Shown here piece after piece: positions 11,729 through 25,184 of a stretch of 64,000 nt of DNA. Position numbers and translations under genes: made by a program. Positions within the stretch are counted from its first letter, which is position 1. The number at the start of each line of letters is the position of its first letter. Origin of the DNA: Axinella damicornis (Eukaryota; Porifera; Demospongiae; Axinellida; Axinellidae); contig OZ007516.1 in assembly GCA_963931865.1 (NCBI GenBank), forward strand, positions 2,467,544 through 2,531,543, written 5' to 3'. The notes beneath the pieces are model-generated. The model saw only the letters and a program-made list of their open reading frames with translations. It was not told where the DNA came from and did not search any database.

Positions 11729-12299
11729 ATGAGTGAGCAGCCATGGCAGCGCAAGGCTAAGGGGCGTCTGTTTTGCTATGGGCCTTTGGAACCCAAGGAA
11801 GACCTAGATGAGGTGGGAGCGTGTGCTACAAAATCGATTTGCTGCCACTGCAGGAATAGAGATTGGGCCACCATACATCTTGGACCCCTCCACTAACTCT
11901 TTAAACTTTGGCATGCATCGTATTTCCACCTGCCACGTGGTCAGATGTTCAGAAATTGCTTGACCAGTTCCAACATGAAAGTCAGCCAGCAAAGAAAACT
12001 TTGCTGGTTCAAACAGGATTGAAAAAGCATGGCCGTCAGCCTTCATGGCCAATGCTCGTCTGTCTTCTACCCATAAACTCGTAAACGTAACTAAGGAGTA
12101 TCTTGGCCGATTCCTGGTTGGTTTTGCGGTCTTGATAGCTCGACTGTCCTTCTGAAGCACCTTTTACTGCTTAACCTCGTCTTGATCTTGGTTGCAAGTG
12201 GAAGTACGGTGTCTGTGTGGTATCCAGGAGTAACCCCCCTCCCTTTGGTGGTTTCTACTACAGTGTATGCTATTGCAGGTACCAAGAGCGCATAAGTAG

Positions 12300-12335
<36 letters not shown>

Positions 12336-13420
12336 AAGGGGAGCAGCCTACTTATGCACTCTTGCAGGGACCTAACCACCTGAAACAAATAGTGACAATG
12401 CCAGGTGTATACTAAACTTCAATACCTTACCAAAGTGATATAGGCAGATTACAGTCAATGAATACCAATCGAGGAACAAGTGGTACCTTCGACAGCCTTA
12501 ATCCTGTTGCAGTCCCATTCCGGAACATTTGTTGGCTTTGGAATGTTCATTAGTGGATGAATTGTGATGTCATTGCATTGGACCCTGTCCATCCCTCTCT
12601 TCTACCCTTTCTCTTTGCCTCCCCACCCTCTGTCCATCCCCTCCCTCCTTCCCTCCCTCCCTCCCTCCCTCCCTCCCTCCCTCCCTCCCTCCCTCCCTCC
12701 CTCCCTCCCTCCCTCTCTCCCTCCCTCCACTATTTCAGCGTCTTGAGAAGTGCCATGGTGATTTGACTTCCCTCACCTCTCACCTCCGAGAGAACGAAGT
12801 CTACAACCACCTCAACGATAAGGTCACTTCTTACGTTGTTTGTAATGTCATCACTGTGGTATCATGGTGGTTATACCCGAGTAGAGGTCAGTTCCCACCT
12901 GCTGCTTCAGTGGAGTCTTGTGAGTACAAGTAGTGAGGTCTAGTGTATTCGCTGCAAATGCCATTATTATTATTGCAAACACACCAAGAAAGGTGCAGCA
13001 AGGACGTATAGAAATGGAGTACAGTATAATAGGAAAGCAACAGCAACATGAATGCAATGTACGTACATGTATACTATATGTTGCTAGCCTCGTTCCCAGG
13101 CCTACCCCGTTTTTTACTGTTCTTCGGTTTACGTTGACAATAATACACTGCCCTTCCGCATCCGTGTATTATTGTCAACGCAAACCGAAGAACAGAAAAA
13201 ACGGGGTAGGCCTGCGAACGAGGCTAATGTGGTGGTATTTGGTACTGAATTTTGTCCATCCTAACTGATGGAGTTCTGACTAACCGGGTGTGTGCATTGT
13301 CTGTGCAGGTGAGTCGCAGTGCTCAGGACCATGAGGACATTACCAATGCGCTGTTCTACTCTATCCTCACCGATCCTGCCACTGCACCCAAGGTGAACAT
13401 ACCCACACACACACACACAC

Positions 13421-13502
<82 letters not shown>

Positions 13503-16500
13503 TCACACACTGTACCATTGTGTTCAGCATGACAACAGCTTTCAAATGATGGCTTCAAATTGTTTTGTGATTCCTATCACAATTTTGACAAAAATCGCAC
13601 TCAACCTACTGAAAAATATGCATCATTAGAATGCTCAGTTCATGCTGATCACAATGGTGCAAATCCCAGCCTCATATCTCATTCCTAGCCCAAGATACCT
13701 AGCATAGTACATAGCTCAGTATTCGGTCTAATTTCTACTCTGTGCATCCAGAAAGTCACATTATATCTAGGTATGTGAATGAGATATGAAACTGGGGACT
13801 GCGCCATTGTGATCAGCATGCAGAGAGCTTTCAAATGATATCCTAAAAATGTATTTTACTGTCGGTCACATTTTTGCCAAAAATCGCACTCGACCAAAGG
13901 CTATAATCCATGGTTTTTCATGATTTTGGGTCAAAATTCAACCTACTGAAAAATATGCATCATTAGAATGCTGAGTTCATGCTGATTACAATGGTGCAAA
14001 CCCCAGTCTCATATCTCATTCCTAGCCCAAGATACCAATTCCTAACCATGAATCGGAAAGACCCACACATCTATCTATGTGTGCTTGTCATAGAGCATGA
14101 CTACCACAGGATTGGGAAATGGAGATGGTGGGTGATTACTTCTGCCACACTCTGGTACTCCCTAGCCAACACCCTCCATACATTTCAGTGCACTCCCCAT
14201 GTGTGTTCTCTTCGAAGGGGTCTTCAGTCCCAGCATATCCCTCCTTGAGGTGCAATATTGAGATGGGCTATAAGCTATATCCATATCTCCACTCTCCATC
14301 CTCCTCCCCACACCCTCTCCATCCTCCTCCCCACGCCCTCTCCCCTCAGACCTACCACACCCTCACCCTGGTCTCACGGGACAGCCTGGCCCTCCTCACC
14401 ATCCACATGGAGAGGATCATCATGGAAAAGATGACCAAGCTCCAGGACACCACCAGAATACAGGTACACTATTAATAGACTCACACTGTTGGGACTATTG
14501 CTATTTATAGACCTTATGTCATCATTATTGCAGATGTGCTATTAATAGGCCCAGGTCACTAGATTGCAGGTTTTCTTCTCAATGAACAGTAAGATCTGCA
14601 TTTAATAAGTTTGTGGGCCAGATTAGGGCTCGAACGACACTATAGGGAATATCTAATTGGTTTGTAGTTTGAACGACTAGAATACTAACTGAGAAATGGT
14701 GGAATGTCATCACTAGCTGTAGCAGCACACATCACTTCAATGACATCAATGACATTAGTCGACAACCTTAGTTCAGTCAACTATAGTCAACTAATTGTTC
14801 AGGCCCTAGGCCAGATATCGGGATGGAGAAATATCATGACCCTGAAATGTGTAGTCATATTCACCCTCCTCTGGGTGGCAAGTACGTGTTGCAAGCAGAT
14901 CTTCTGTTGATGTTGTGTCCAGGTGCTCTGGCTCACTCGTGAGATGATTCAGACCGGCGTGGCGGGGGCAGACAAACTCTGCTTTGCCCTGCTCAAGCAA
15001 CTGCCCGGTGAGGTCTACACGTGTATATCTAGAACATAAAACTTTGAGCGTGCTTACCTTCTAAACACATTGGGGTGTGTTGCATAATACCAGGAGTTTA
15101 TGAGCTGCCAAAGCTCCTTATAATACCGTTACAATCACCACACATTGGTACAGAGTGTGTCCTGGCCTTTCGGTACTAACACGCGGGGAAGGCTTAGTAA
15201 AACTCGTCACGGGCAGTGACATACCTGGATGTTGGATGGATGTGTGGTGAAGTGCAGTGGGGCAGCCTTTTAAACTGTGAAACATTGCCGATGTCAACCA
15301 CCAAGTCATCATGGAATACTGTACTTGTCCGTGGTTGTGATCGGTAGTGCACAAACTTACACGTGGATGAATGACTGCCATGTGATTTAACCGGGAATGT
15401 GCCACTCCTCTGTACGTCCATCCAGTGTCCGGGTACGTCACTGCACATGACGAATCTTACGAGGCCTTCACCCACGTTAGCACAAGCCACAAATGCTGGG
15501 GTGGGTACAAGGTCACAGATGCCCAGCATATTTACATGCAGTCTCTCCCTTCCAGCTGGTAGCACCAGCAGCGGAGATATCTACATCATTGAAAATCTCA
15601 TGCACATCCTACTCGACAACAGGTAAGTCAGATGTCACACACGTTCCCATAGCAACACAAATGGTTTATGTAGGTCCTGAGTATCTGTAGATTGACCAGG
15701 TGAAGTAGCTCCCTGCTGACGATGATACCCTCTCACTAGGGATTGGCTGGAGACACAGCCAGCACTCGTGAGCAGTGTGGTGTATACGTACCTCTCACTT
15801 CTCCCGAGTCACATGAGTCCCTCCCTGGCCAACCTGAGGGAGCAGGAGGCACAGCTCTGTGTTACCCTCATTAGGAATAGGGTACGTGAGTTGGTAACCC
15901 TCTCTCCCTTCCCTCCTTTCCCTCCCACCCTCCCTCCCTCCCCCCTCCCTCCCCCTCCCTCCCTCCCTCCCTCCCTCCCTCTCTCCCTCCCTCCCCCCTC
16001 CCTCCCTCCCTCCCTCCCTCCCTCCCTCCCTCCCTCCCTCCCTCCCTCCCTCCCTCCCTCCCTCCCTCCCTCCCTCCCTCCCTCCTTCCCTCCCTCCCTC
16101 CCTCCCTCCCTCCCTCCCTTCCTTCCTCCTCGCTCGCTCCCTCCATTCTTTGGGGGAAACAAGCCAGCAGTGGAACAACTGAATGGGGTATTGAAAGAAA
16201 AGGGGGAATGGCAGGCTGGTGGGAAAGATTATAATCTCGTTGAGCAAATTATCTTTCCACAGTTCATAGACTGTTCTCAGATTGGAAGGGACCTTGTCAG
16301 ACTTCTGCAGAATGTAGCAAGGTACCACGTACATGTACATTTCCTGCACATATGTGTGCACCTAATACACCAAACGGTCTATCCTCGCAGGATCCCAGAG
16401 GTCACAGAGCTATGGAGGGACATTCTTCAGCATCCTCAGAAGCTCAGCCCTCAATTCACTGGTCAGTAGTATACCTGCTGTGTATGTTTGCTGTCTGTCT

Positions 16501-19500
16501 TGAACAGCTCACCAATTTGCACGTTTTTTTCCCACGAAGGTGGTTGAGTGATCTATACATGGTATACACCATGCTTTAACAGTCATACGGGAAGTTAATT
16601 AGGCCAAAATGTATAAGCAACTGACTGTATGAATGGCACATGAATGACGGTAATCCCAGGTGTGAGAAACCTGAGTGTGGCATTATTGACCTCATTGAAT
16701 TGTAAAAAACTTGAGCCTGTTGCTACTTTGCAAAGTTGTTCTCATAAACTGTGTTATTCCATATGCAGGTCTTCCGTACCTTCTGTCACGTCGCACCTCT
16801 CGGAGGTTCATAGCCGGCAGGATCCTCCCTGATGCCGAGATTAAGCTTAGCTTCCTCCTCTCTAAGGTACAATGTACAGCTATTCAGTCACTATTAAAGT
16901 CACCCTAATTCATAATTCTACTGAGTAGACAGCTGCAACGATTCTTTCACCATGCACTATGCTGGTGTTCATTCACTGTGCAATGTATCCTCTGAGGTAC
17001 ACTTTATTACATGCTTTGCTGAGGGACTGCATTACGCCGACTCTTACATTCAGTTAGTATACTGTATAGCTGAAACTGAAAGTCTACTACGTTTCTCCAC
17101 AGGTTAAGTTTGGGATGCACAAACGGTACCAAGAGTGGTTTCAAAAGAAGGTACAAGATTGTTCAGCATGTGCTACATCCATACCAGTCCTCCAACCCCT
17201 TGTACATACCTTACCACTCTTGTGTGTACACACCCGCTCACCCCACAGTACCTGTCCTCTCCCGAGAGCCACCACCAGATACCAGAACTGATCCGATTCG
17301 TCTGCTGTGTCATCCATCCCCCCAATGAGGTACTGGGCTCGGACATCACTCCACGGTGGGCGCTGGTAGGATGGCTGCTGTCCCTCTGCCAGGTGAGCAG
17401 AGTTATGTGGGGTACAGAGCCAGGTGACTGCACATGGCATACATAGCGAGGTGACTACATGGGGAATACCCAGGAGGCACTATACCACTGAGTTAGACTC
17501 TTTGCTTACTTGCTTTTCAATCGTGTGCCCTCCTCCCCCCTCAGCCACACCCTGTGGCCTTCAGCAATGCAAAACTTGCTCTGTTCTACGACTGGCTCGG
17601 ATACAACCCTGAGAGCGACAACATCATGAACATTGGTAAACTGACCAGTAGTAATTAATGACCACTTCAGCTCTAGATACATTAATTTTGTGAAATTAAA
17701 TCCTGTTTTGCAAAATGAAGGGTGTAATTCAAAGGAACTTGACAGGGGTGTAATTATGCGCTCCTGAACTTGACCATGAGACCATGCTTGTGGATCACTT
17801 GAGAAAGGACCAACTTTACCAAACCTGAATTGAAGTGCCCACTGTCTTTACCACAGCAGAGTATTGTGGCACACTCCTTAGCTTGTGAAGCCAAGCTACA
17901 TGTACATGTATAAAACAAAAGAGAAACGTTGTGATCAGCTATATTATTGGCTAAATTTCATATCAGTGAACCCTTACGTAGCTACGTATGATGGATGCAT
18001 CATTTTCCCTAGTGCTCAAAGCACGACTGTGTGCTCATTGTGTGTGTATGGTTGCTGTACCTCCAGAGCCAGCTATTCTTCTGATGCACCACTCACTGAG
18101 ATCACACCCCCAGATCACAGCAATGCTTCTCGACTTCCTTTGCAGGGTACTACACATTAACAACTTGTGACAGTTTGTAATATGCTAGCTGTGTGGATTC
18201 TGTCTGGTGTGCAAGTGTGTGGAGCCACAAGTGGGCATAACCTTAACACATGTTATGTCGGTGATCCCTATAATTACCTTTTCTACCACCATTACCTCCT
18301 CTCCCCACTGCCTCCCCTCCTATCTCCCGATCTCTCTTCCTTCCCACCTGTTTGTCTTCCTTCTCCATCCCTGCTTTCCACTTCCTCCTCCCCTTCTCTC
18401 TGTCTTCTCCCCTCCTCCCCTTCTCTCTGTCTTCTCCCCTCCTCCCCAACTCCCCTCCCTCTCCTCTGCCTCTCCCTCCTCCTCCTGCCCTCCCTTCCTC
18501 CCGCCCTCCCTCTTCCTCCCTTCCCACTTCCTCCTCCCCTCCCTCTACTTCCTCCCCTCCCTCTTCCTCCTCCCCTCCCTCTTCCTCCTCCCCTCCCTCT
18601 TCCTCCTCCACTCCCTCTTCCTCCTCCACTCCCTCTTCCTCCTCCCCTCCCTCTTCCTCCTCCCCTCCCTCTTCCTCCTCCCCTCCCCCTTCCTCCTCCC
18701 CTCCCTGCTCCTCCTCCCCTCCCTCTTCCTTCTCCCCTCCCTCTTCCTTCTCCCTTCCTCTTCCTACCTTCCCTCCTCAGCTGATTCCCTCCTACTGCCC
18801 TGCCGAGGAGCAGTTTATCCAGATGGGAGTGAAGGCAGCACTGAGAGATGTCCTACAGAAGGGAGTCCTCCTGTATGTGCACCAACTGGGTTCAAAGTTC
18901 AACATTTGTATGTCATAAGGACATCCAACGTGCTATTGCCGCAACTGTGGCCTGTGGTTCTGCTTTTATTGTCACAGCTTTGGAAATTAAATGAATACAT
19001 CACTAAACAACGCTAGGCTATGATATAAATGCTTTGTTTTGAGATGATGGAAAACTCAGCCTGCTCAGGAATGGAACTGGAAATTATACTAACATACTGG
19101 AAGCACATCTTTCCCACGTGCATTTTATGCTTTTTAGACCGGATCTGTAGACTTTTCAAACATTAACCACTTGAGCCTAGCAAGCAGGCTGTAAAAGAGC
19201 AGTAGTGAAGTTATGCCGTACCTGTTCACTGTGCTATGGATGATCAATGCACTGCAGTATCATGACAGTGGGCTACATCACCTTCTTCCTATGCGTGTAG
19301 CTCCATGGAGCCTCTGTTTGAGAGTCAGAGGTTGGATGATGACCTGCGAGTGCTGATCAAGAAGACCTTCCCAGAGTTCTACCAGCCAGGTTTGTATTGG
19401 TTGATGAACATGTTTTAACTAGAGAGAATCAAGAGACCATATTTGGAATATAGAATAGAGGTGAAGCTCATGTCTCATTGGCCTCGTAGTTTATTGATTG

Positions 19501-22500
19501 TGCAATGCTTATTTGTGTGTAGAGCCTACGCCCATTGCAGAGCCCACGCCCATTGCACCCAGGCCCATTGCTGAGCCCCACCCCCTGCTCCAGCCCCACC
19601 CACAAATAGAGACCAAACCCACTCTGGAGATTGTTGGTGCAGATGAGAGAGTGGGGACAGTGGATGACCCCATGATCATTGCAAGCGATGAAGAGCTTCA
19701 AGGAGAGGATGAAGAGGTCACCTCCGCCTTCTCAGGTACGGTTACGAATTCAAAGGTGTCATGATGGATATACATGTACACATAGCATGGATGTACAGCC
19801 ACCTGCTTTTGTCAGTTGCTGTATGAAGTGCCGTTTGTTCTGCAGGTAACAAAAATAATTTTTTATCCCATTCTGGGAGGGCCTGAGAAGAAGGCTGATT
19901 TATGTGTAGTATGTTTGAGAATGTCGTTTTACTGGCTTGCTATGAATGAGACAGTTGATGCTCAGAAGTTTGGGAATGGTGAGTGAAGACGTGCATGCAT
20001 CAGTGTGGTGGTCTTAATTGTTCAGGAATACCTCCCTCATCAAAGCTACCAAGGTGAAGGTGTAGTTGAAACGTTGCAGTGCCATCCCAGGTGAAAATTT
20101 GGCTAAGCACCAAGTATCTTTTCTACTTGTTCTATGGTGGAAGTTTTATTTCTTCTGGCAATCACTCTGGAATTCCAGAAGACTGAAATAGTCCCCTCCC
20201 CATCCCAAACCTGACCCAGAGACTTGGAAGATGTTGAAGTTTAGATGAAGATGTTGAACATTCTTAACTCACCTCTCTATCCAGACAACGAGGAGGGTGT
20301 GCCAGTGGGTGAGCTGAGGCTGTCTTCAGACAGCCAAGGGTTTGTGGCGGTGGTGGAGGAGGAGCAGGGAATGGCGAGCGAGGACTCACGTGGCAGCAGC
20401 AGTGTGGGGAATCCCTGGGACAGGGTGGGGGAGCTACCGGGAAGACTGGGGGAGAAATTGCTGGAGTTGAAAGATGAGAGGTAGGCTGTCAGATGGCTAC
20501 CATTGTCCCTTTTTGTTCATTGACGTGCTAGTGTTTCAAAGCCTCTTCCAGTAGTATGTATCACTTCACTGAATTCGACTTCCAAGTCAGTCTCATGTAA
20601 TTGTGCAGACATTCATGTTAGAGTGACTGTTATGGAAGTGTACCGTGTATCCATAACTAGAATTGAATATTGGCCGAAACGTTTGGAGTCATGGTGTCAT
20701 TGTACACAGCTGTCGATTGCATGAGCTGAGGTTCACATCTGCATTGGCCCTACAGTGTATGAGATTAGGTGATGGTACATGTTCTTGAGCAAATGTGGAA
20801 GTGACACTCTGTGGTGATCATTATCCCGGGTTGTTTTCTCCCCTCTAGTGATCCGATTCTTCAATCCAAACTGCTAGAGGAGCTGTTGAAGCTTGCAGAG
20901 GAAACCATCGCAGAGGTAGCTAATCCCACGCCGCTCCCACATCCAGCTTTTCATTGCAAGATATCGAAGCGGCCCTAGTTTGTGATCACTTTCCACAATA
21001 TGCATGCCAAATACTGTATAGACTTGTCCAATCTCCTGCTATGTATTGGACAGTTTCCCATCCAATTGTGTATGATCCTAATAATCTTTCAGTTCCTGGT
21101 AAGATAAAAAAATCTTTGATCATTTCATATCAGTATTAAGGGTGGTATGACCACTGTCCTGTATCATTGATGTGATGATATTGATATTGATCACTTCATA
21201 TCATTATGTCCCAGGATGCTGGGAGTGGTGTGACCGTTGCACTATTATCCCCCGTGCTGGCAGACTATATGTCTGAGGACTTTGGCCTGGGATGTATACC
21301 TGATGATGACATGCAGAATGGGTAGGTAACACAAGGTAACACAAGATACCACAGCATTGATCGTACCATCCTTGCTATTATTGTATTGCATAGACACAGT
21401 GGCTTCATGTGATCTAACATTATTTCAGCAGTTTACAAGATGGAGTGTTATGCTTTCACAAACTGAGCCTACTGACTCTCAGCCAGCATTACATGACTAT
21501 ATATTATGTTGGGTACAATAATGAAGGGGTCAAAGGTCATCCATTTTCTTTGCAGGGAAAACAAAAGACTGCATCAATGTCTCTTCAGGTGAGTAATGTG
21601 CACTGGCCATGCTACATCAGCGTTACATCAGCGTTACATCAGCGTTACATCAGTGTTACATCAGTGTTACATCAGTGTTACATCAGTGTTACATCAGTGT
21701 TACATCAGTGTTACATCAGTTTGACATCAGTGTTACATCAGTGCTACATCAGTGTTACATCAGTGTTACATCAGTGTTACATCAGCGTTACATCAGTGTT
21801 ACATCAGTGTTACATCAGCGTTACATCAGTGTTACATCAGTGTTACATCAGTGTAAGGTATGCTACCGAATTCTACATTGTATTCCTGTACACTCTCTTC
21901 CTGACAGACATGCAGTAGCTGGTCCCAGCAGTTCTGTAACCTCACTGGTTGTGGCCATGCACCAGTGTCAGCCCAGGCTAGGCTACTTCTTCCTCTACTA
22001 CCTGCACACTGGCACCAGGTAATGTAGTACACTATCTGCACACTGGCACCAGGTAATGTAGTACTCTACCTGCACACTGGCACCAGGTAATGTAGTACTC
22101 TACCTGCACACTGGCACCAGGTAATGTAGTACTCTACCTGCACACTGGCACCAGGTAATGTAGTACACCACTTTCTGTAGCAATGAATACTGGAGCCCGG
22201 GTGCCAGGATACACGTGTAGGCCTAATGGCGATCCACTATTACGTTTTTGGAAGAGTAATAAATGCTTTTACTGCCTCGAAACTGGGCTTGAATCCTCAG
22301 ATCAGATGAACCTTCTACTACTGTAGCAGCTGACAGGCTGTCTTGCTACCAGGACTTTGCCAGAGGTTTTGAGCTAGATTTGAAGTCCTGCCTCCTACGC
22401 GACATGAAAGTAAGTGTTGTCTGTCTTGAAGAAACAAAGTGAGTTGCACCACATTACATATTCTTGTCTCAACAGGAATGTGTCAACTGTGAATCCAATG

Positions 22501-23195
22501 TGTTCTACATCCTGCTACCTGCAATGTACAAACAGGTCAGTAATTATGTATGCGGTCACCTGTTTTTCTTGCTAGCTATGCATGATCACTTGGCTACATG
22601 TATGTTAACTATTGTGGTGGTATAGTGGCTGTTAGCCTCGTTCCCAGGCCCGAGACGAGGCTAAGTGGCTGGGCTAAGTGGAAGTGGCTGGGAACGAGGC
22701 TAAGTGGCTGTATACCTGCACATGACTTTCACACTGTACACTGCAAATGAATGATCAACAACATCATGCTCTTGCTCCTTTGATCTAATGTCCGTGCTCT
22801 TGATGAATATCATTGCAAACTTTATTCTTTACTCTCACAGTTTGCTAAGGAGCTGGTAGGGTCGGATGAGTTGCTGAACCTCACTGTGGCTCACATTGAC
22901 CCAACACAAGTATGCCACCTTTCCTTCTTCCTCACTCCACTCTGTACAACAATCCCATACACCCCAGCACTCCATTTCTCCACTCCCCTCACCCCCACCC
23001 CATTCTCCACTCCATTCTCCACTCTCCTCACCCCCACTCCATTCTCCACTCACACCCCACTACTGCATTCTCCACTCTCCAACCCCCCACTCCATTCTCC
23101 ACTGCCCACACCCCGCTACTGCATTCTCCACTCCACATACCCCCACTGCATTCTCCACTCTCCAACCGCCCAATCTCCTCACCCCCATTCCCCTC

Positions 23196-23232
<37 letters not shown>

Positions 23233-25151
23233 ATCCCCACACCCACTCCATTCCCCACTCTCCTCACCACCACTCCATTCTCCAATCTCCTCACCACCAC
23301 TCCATTCTCCAATCTCCTTGTTTCCTCCCACCATCCGCCCTCAACGTTTCTCTCCCTGAATATTGCTGGTTTTCCACTGCAGTTACACAACTTGGTACAG
23401 CAGCTGATGATGAAGCATTTCCAGATGTTTGGTAAAGAGCCTGGTCCAATCCAGCACATCATTGGTGAGTGAATACTTAGATGTGTTCGTATAGTGGAGT
23501 GATGGAATGTTACCTCTCCAGGTGTTCAAACAGAGAGAGTCTATTGTTCTTCCATGTGTATTGCAGGTGAGAGTTTACATTGGGACTCCTTTGAGCAATT
23601 CTGTGTGTGGCAGTTGATGAGTGCTGAGAGCCCAGACTGTCAGTTTGTCATTCCTGCTCTCGCCAACCTTGACCCAGAAGGTATACACACACTATGATTG
23701 TTTTCGGATTGCTACATGTAGAATGTTGTGCTTTTCCACAACCCTAGAATCGGCAAGACTTAGTAGTAAGTTGTAATCATTGCATATTGAGCTGAGCTTG
23801 AGGCTTTTGCCGTTGTATTTACTTGATCCACACAGATGCATGAAAATGTAATTATGTGAACATACTACTCCCAAGGCTAGGATTTTTATCCATTACCTAG
23901 GCAGCACCTAGCCTCGTTCCCAGGCTCGAGATGGGAACGAGGCTAGGCAGCACCATGCCAGAGAGCAAAATTCCAATGTGCTGCCAGGAGCACACGTGTC
24001 ACCTAACTTAAAGGTGGATCATGTTATCTGCTCAGGCAACAGAATATATTCTGATGTGCATTACCCAGCTAGCATGCGGTATAGTCAATTCTGTGATGCT
24101 TTTAATGAACCCATGTTCTTGCACCTACCAGAACATCCTGAGGCCCTCTCAAGTGCCTTGTTGTTTCTGAAGACTGAATCGTATGTATAAATTTGTGTAC
24201 ATGTTATAATATTGTGTGCTAAACTGAGAATTGTTGTGGCTACTCTGTTGTGGTGTATGCTGTGGGAACGTTATTGTGTATGTTCAGCTTATGAAACAAA
24301 AACCATACAATCTCGTGTGTATGCATAGCATGGATAGGAATGTAAATGTGTAAAGGTGTAAAAGCTGTTTCAGCCAAGGACTGGTCTCGCAAATGAAGGA
24401 GGTTAAGTAAATTTAACCAATGAATCAACAGGTCGGGAGTTAGTTTAAGGTAGCATTATTATACCTTTACTGTTAGGGTACCTTTAACCGTCGGGGCCCC
24501 GACGGTTAAAGGTACCCTAACGGTAAAGGTATAATGCTACCTTAACTGCCAAATGCACTTGGTTACAAGGTACCCATTGCCGTTTACAGGTCCAACTGTG
24601 GTGGTATAGGCACGCTTCTCTCGCTGCCACCACGGCACTGTGCTCTTGTGGATGCCGTGGGTGGAAGGTGGATCGGTGCACGACCCAGCAAATATGCCTC
24701 TCTGATCTCACAGTTCCTCGAGAATGTGGAGAGAAAGAACAGTGGAAGGTGCTGTGGGTATATCGTAATCACTCATTATTATGCACATGCGGCAAGAGCG
24801 CATGATGACATCATTGTTTTTCCGCCATGAAAAAACAATGATGTCATCATGTGCTCTTGCATGCGGCCGTACCTCTACAGGAAGGAAATATGCGCCTAAC
24901 AATGAGATGTGCTTAGTTTCGAATATGGTAGCCGTAAAGGTGAATTCTATACGCAACTTCACAAAAGTGGTTGTGATTGCATCTTCTCCTATACAGAGAC
25001 CCATTGAATGTGTTTAGAAGTGCGTTCGATCATCTCCAAAGACTGTCCATGATCTTCAAAACCACGCAAATGTTTGAAGGTATTGTATAAGATAGGATGT
25101 CTCAAGCACTTTTTCTGCATGTAGCCTGAGGTTTTGCTATTCTCAGTCATA

Positions 25152-25184
<33 letters not shown>

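Noticed and set aside
15768..16469. 233-codon plus-strand and 188-codon minus-strand frames across a CCCT array
   Set aside because: Poly-Pro/Ser or poly-Arg/Glu/Gly translation of the microsatellite; the true INTS3 exons 7-9 use defined splice sites here.
18167..19016. Overlapping 188-269-codon Pro/Ser/Leu frames
   Set aside because: Translation of the CT-rich intron 14 tract, with INTS3 exon 15 at its end.
21445..22022. Frames of repeating [11 protein letters not shown] and a possible CRISPR-like array
   Set aside because: An 11-bp tandem repeat without spacers inside an animal intron; neither a protein nor CRISPR.
22871..23472. Three overlapping 160-186-codon Pro/His/Ser frames
   Set aside because: C-rich minisatellite of INTS3 intron 25 flanked by exons 25 and 26.
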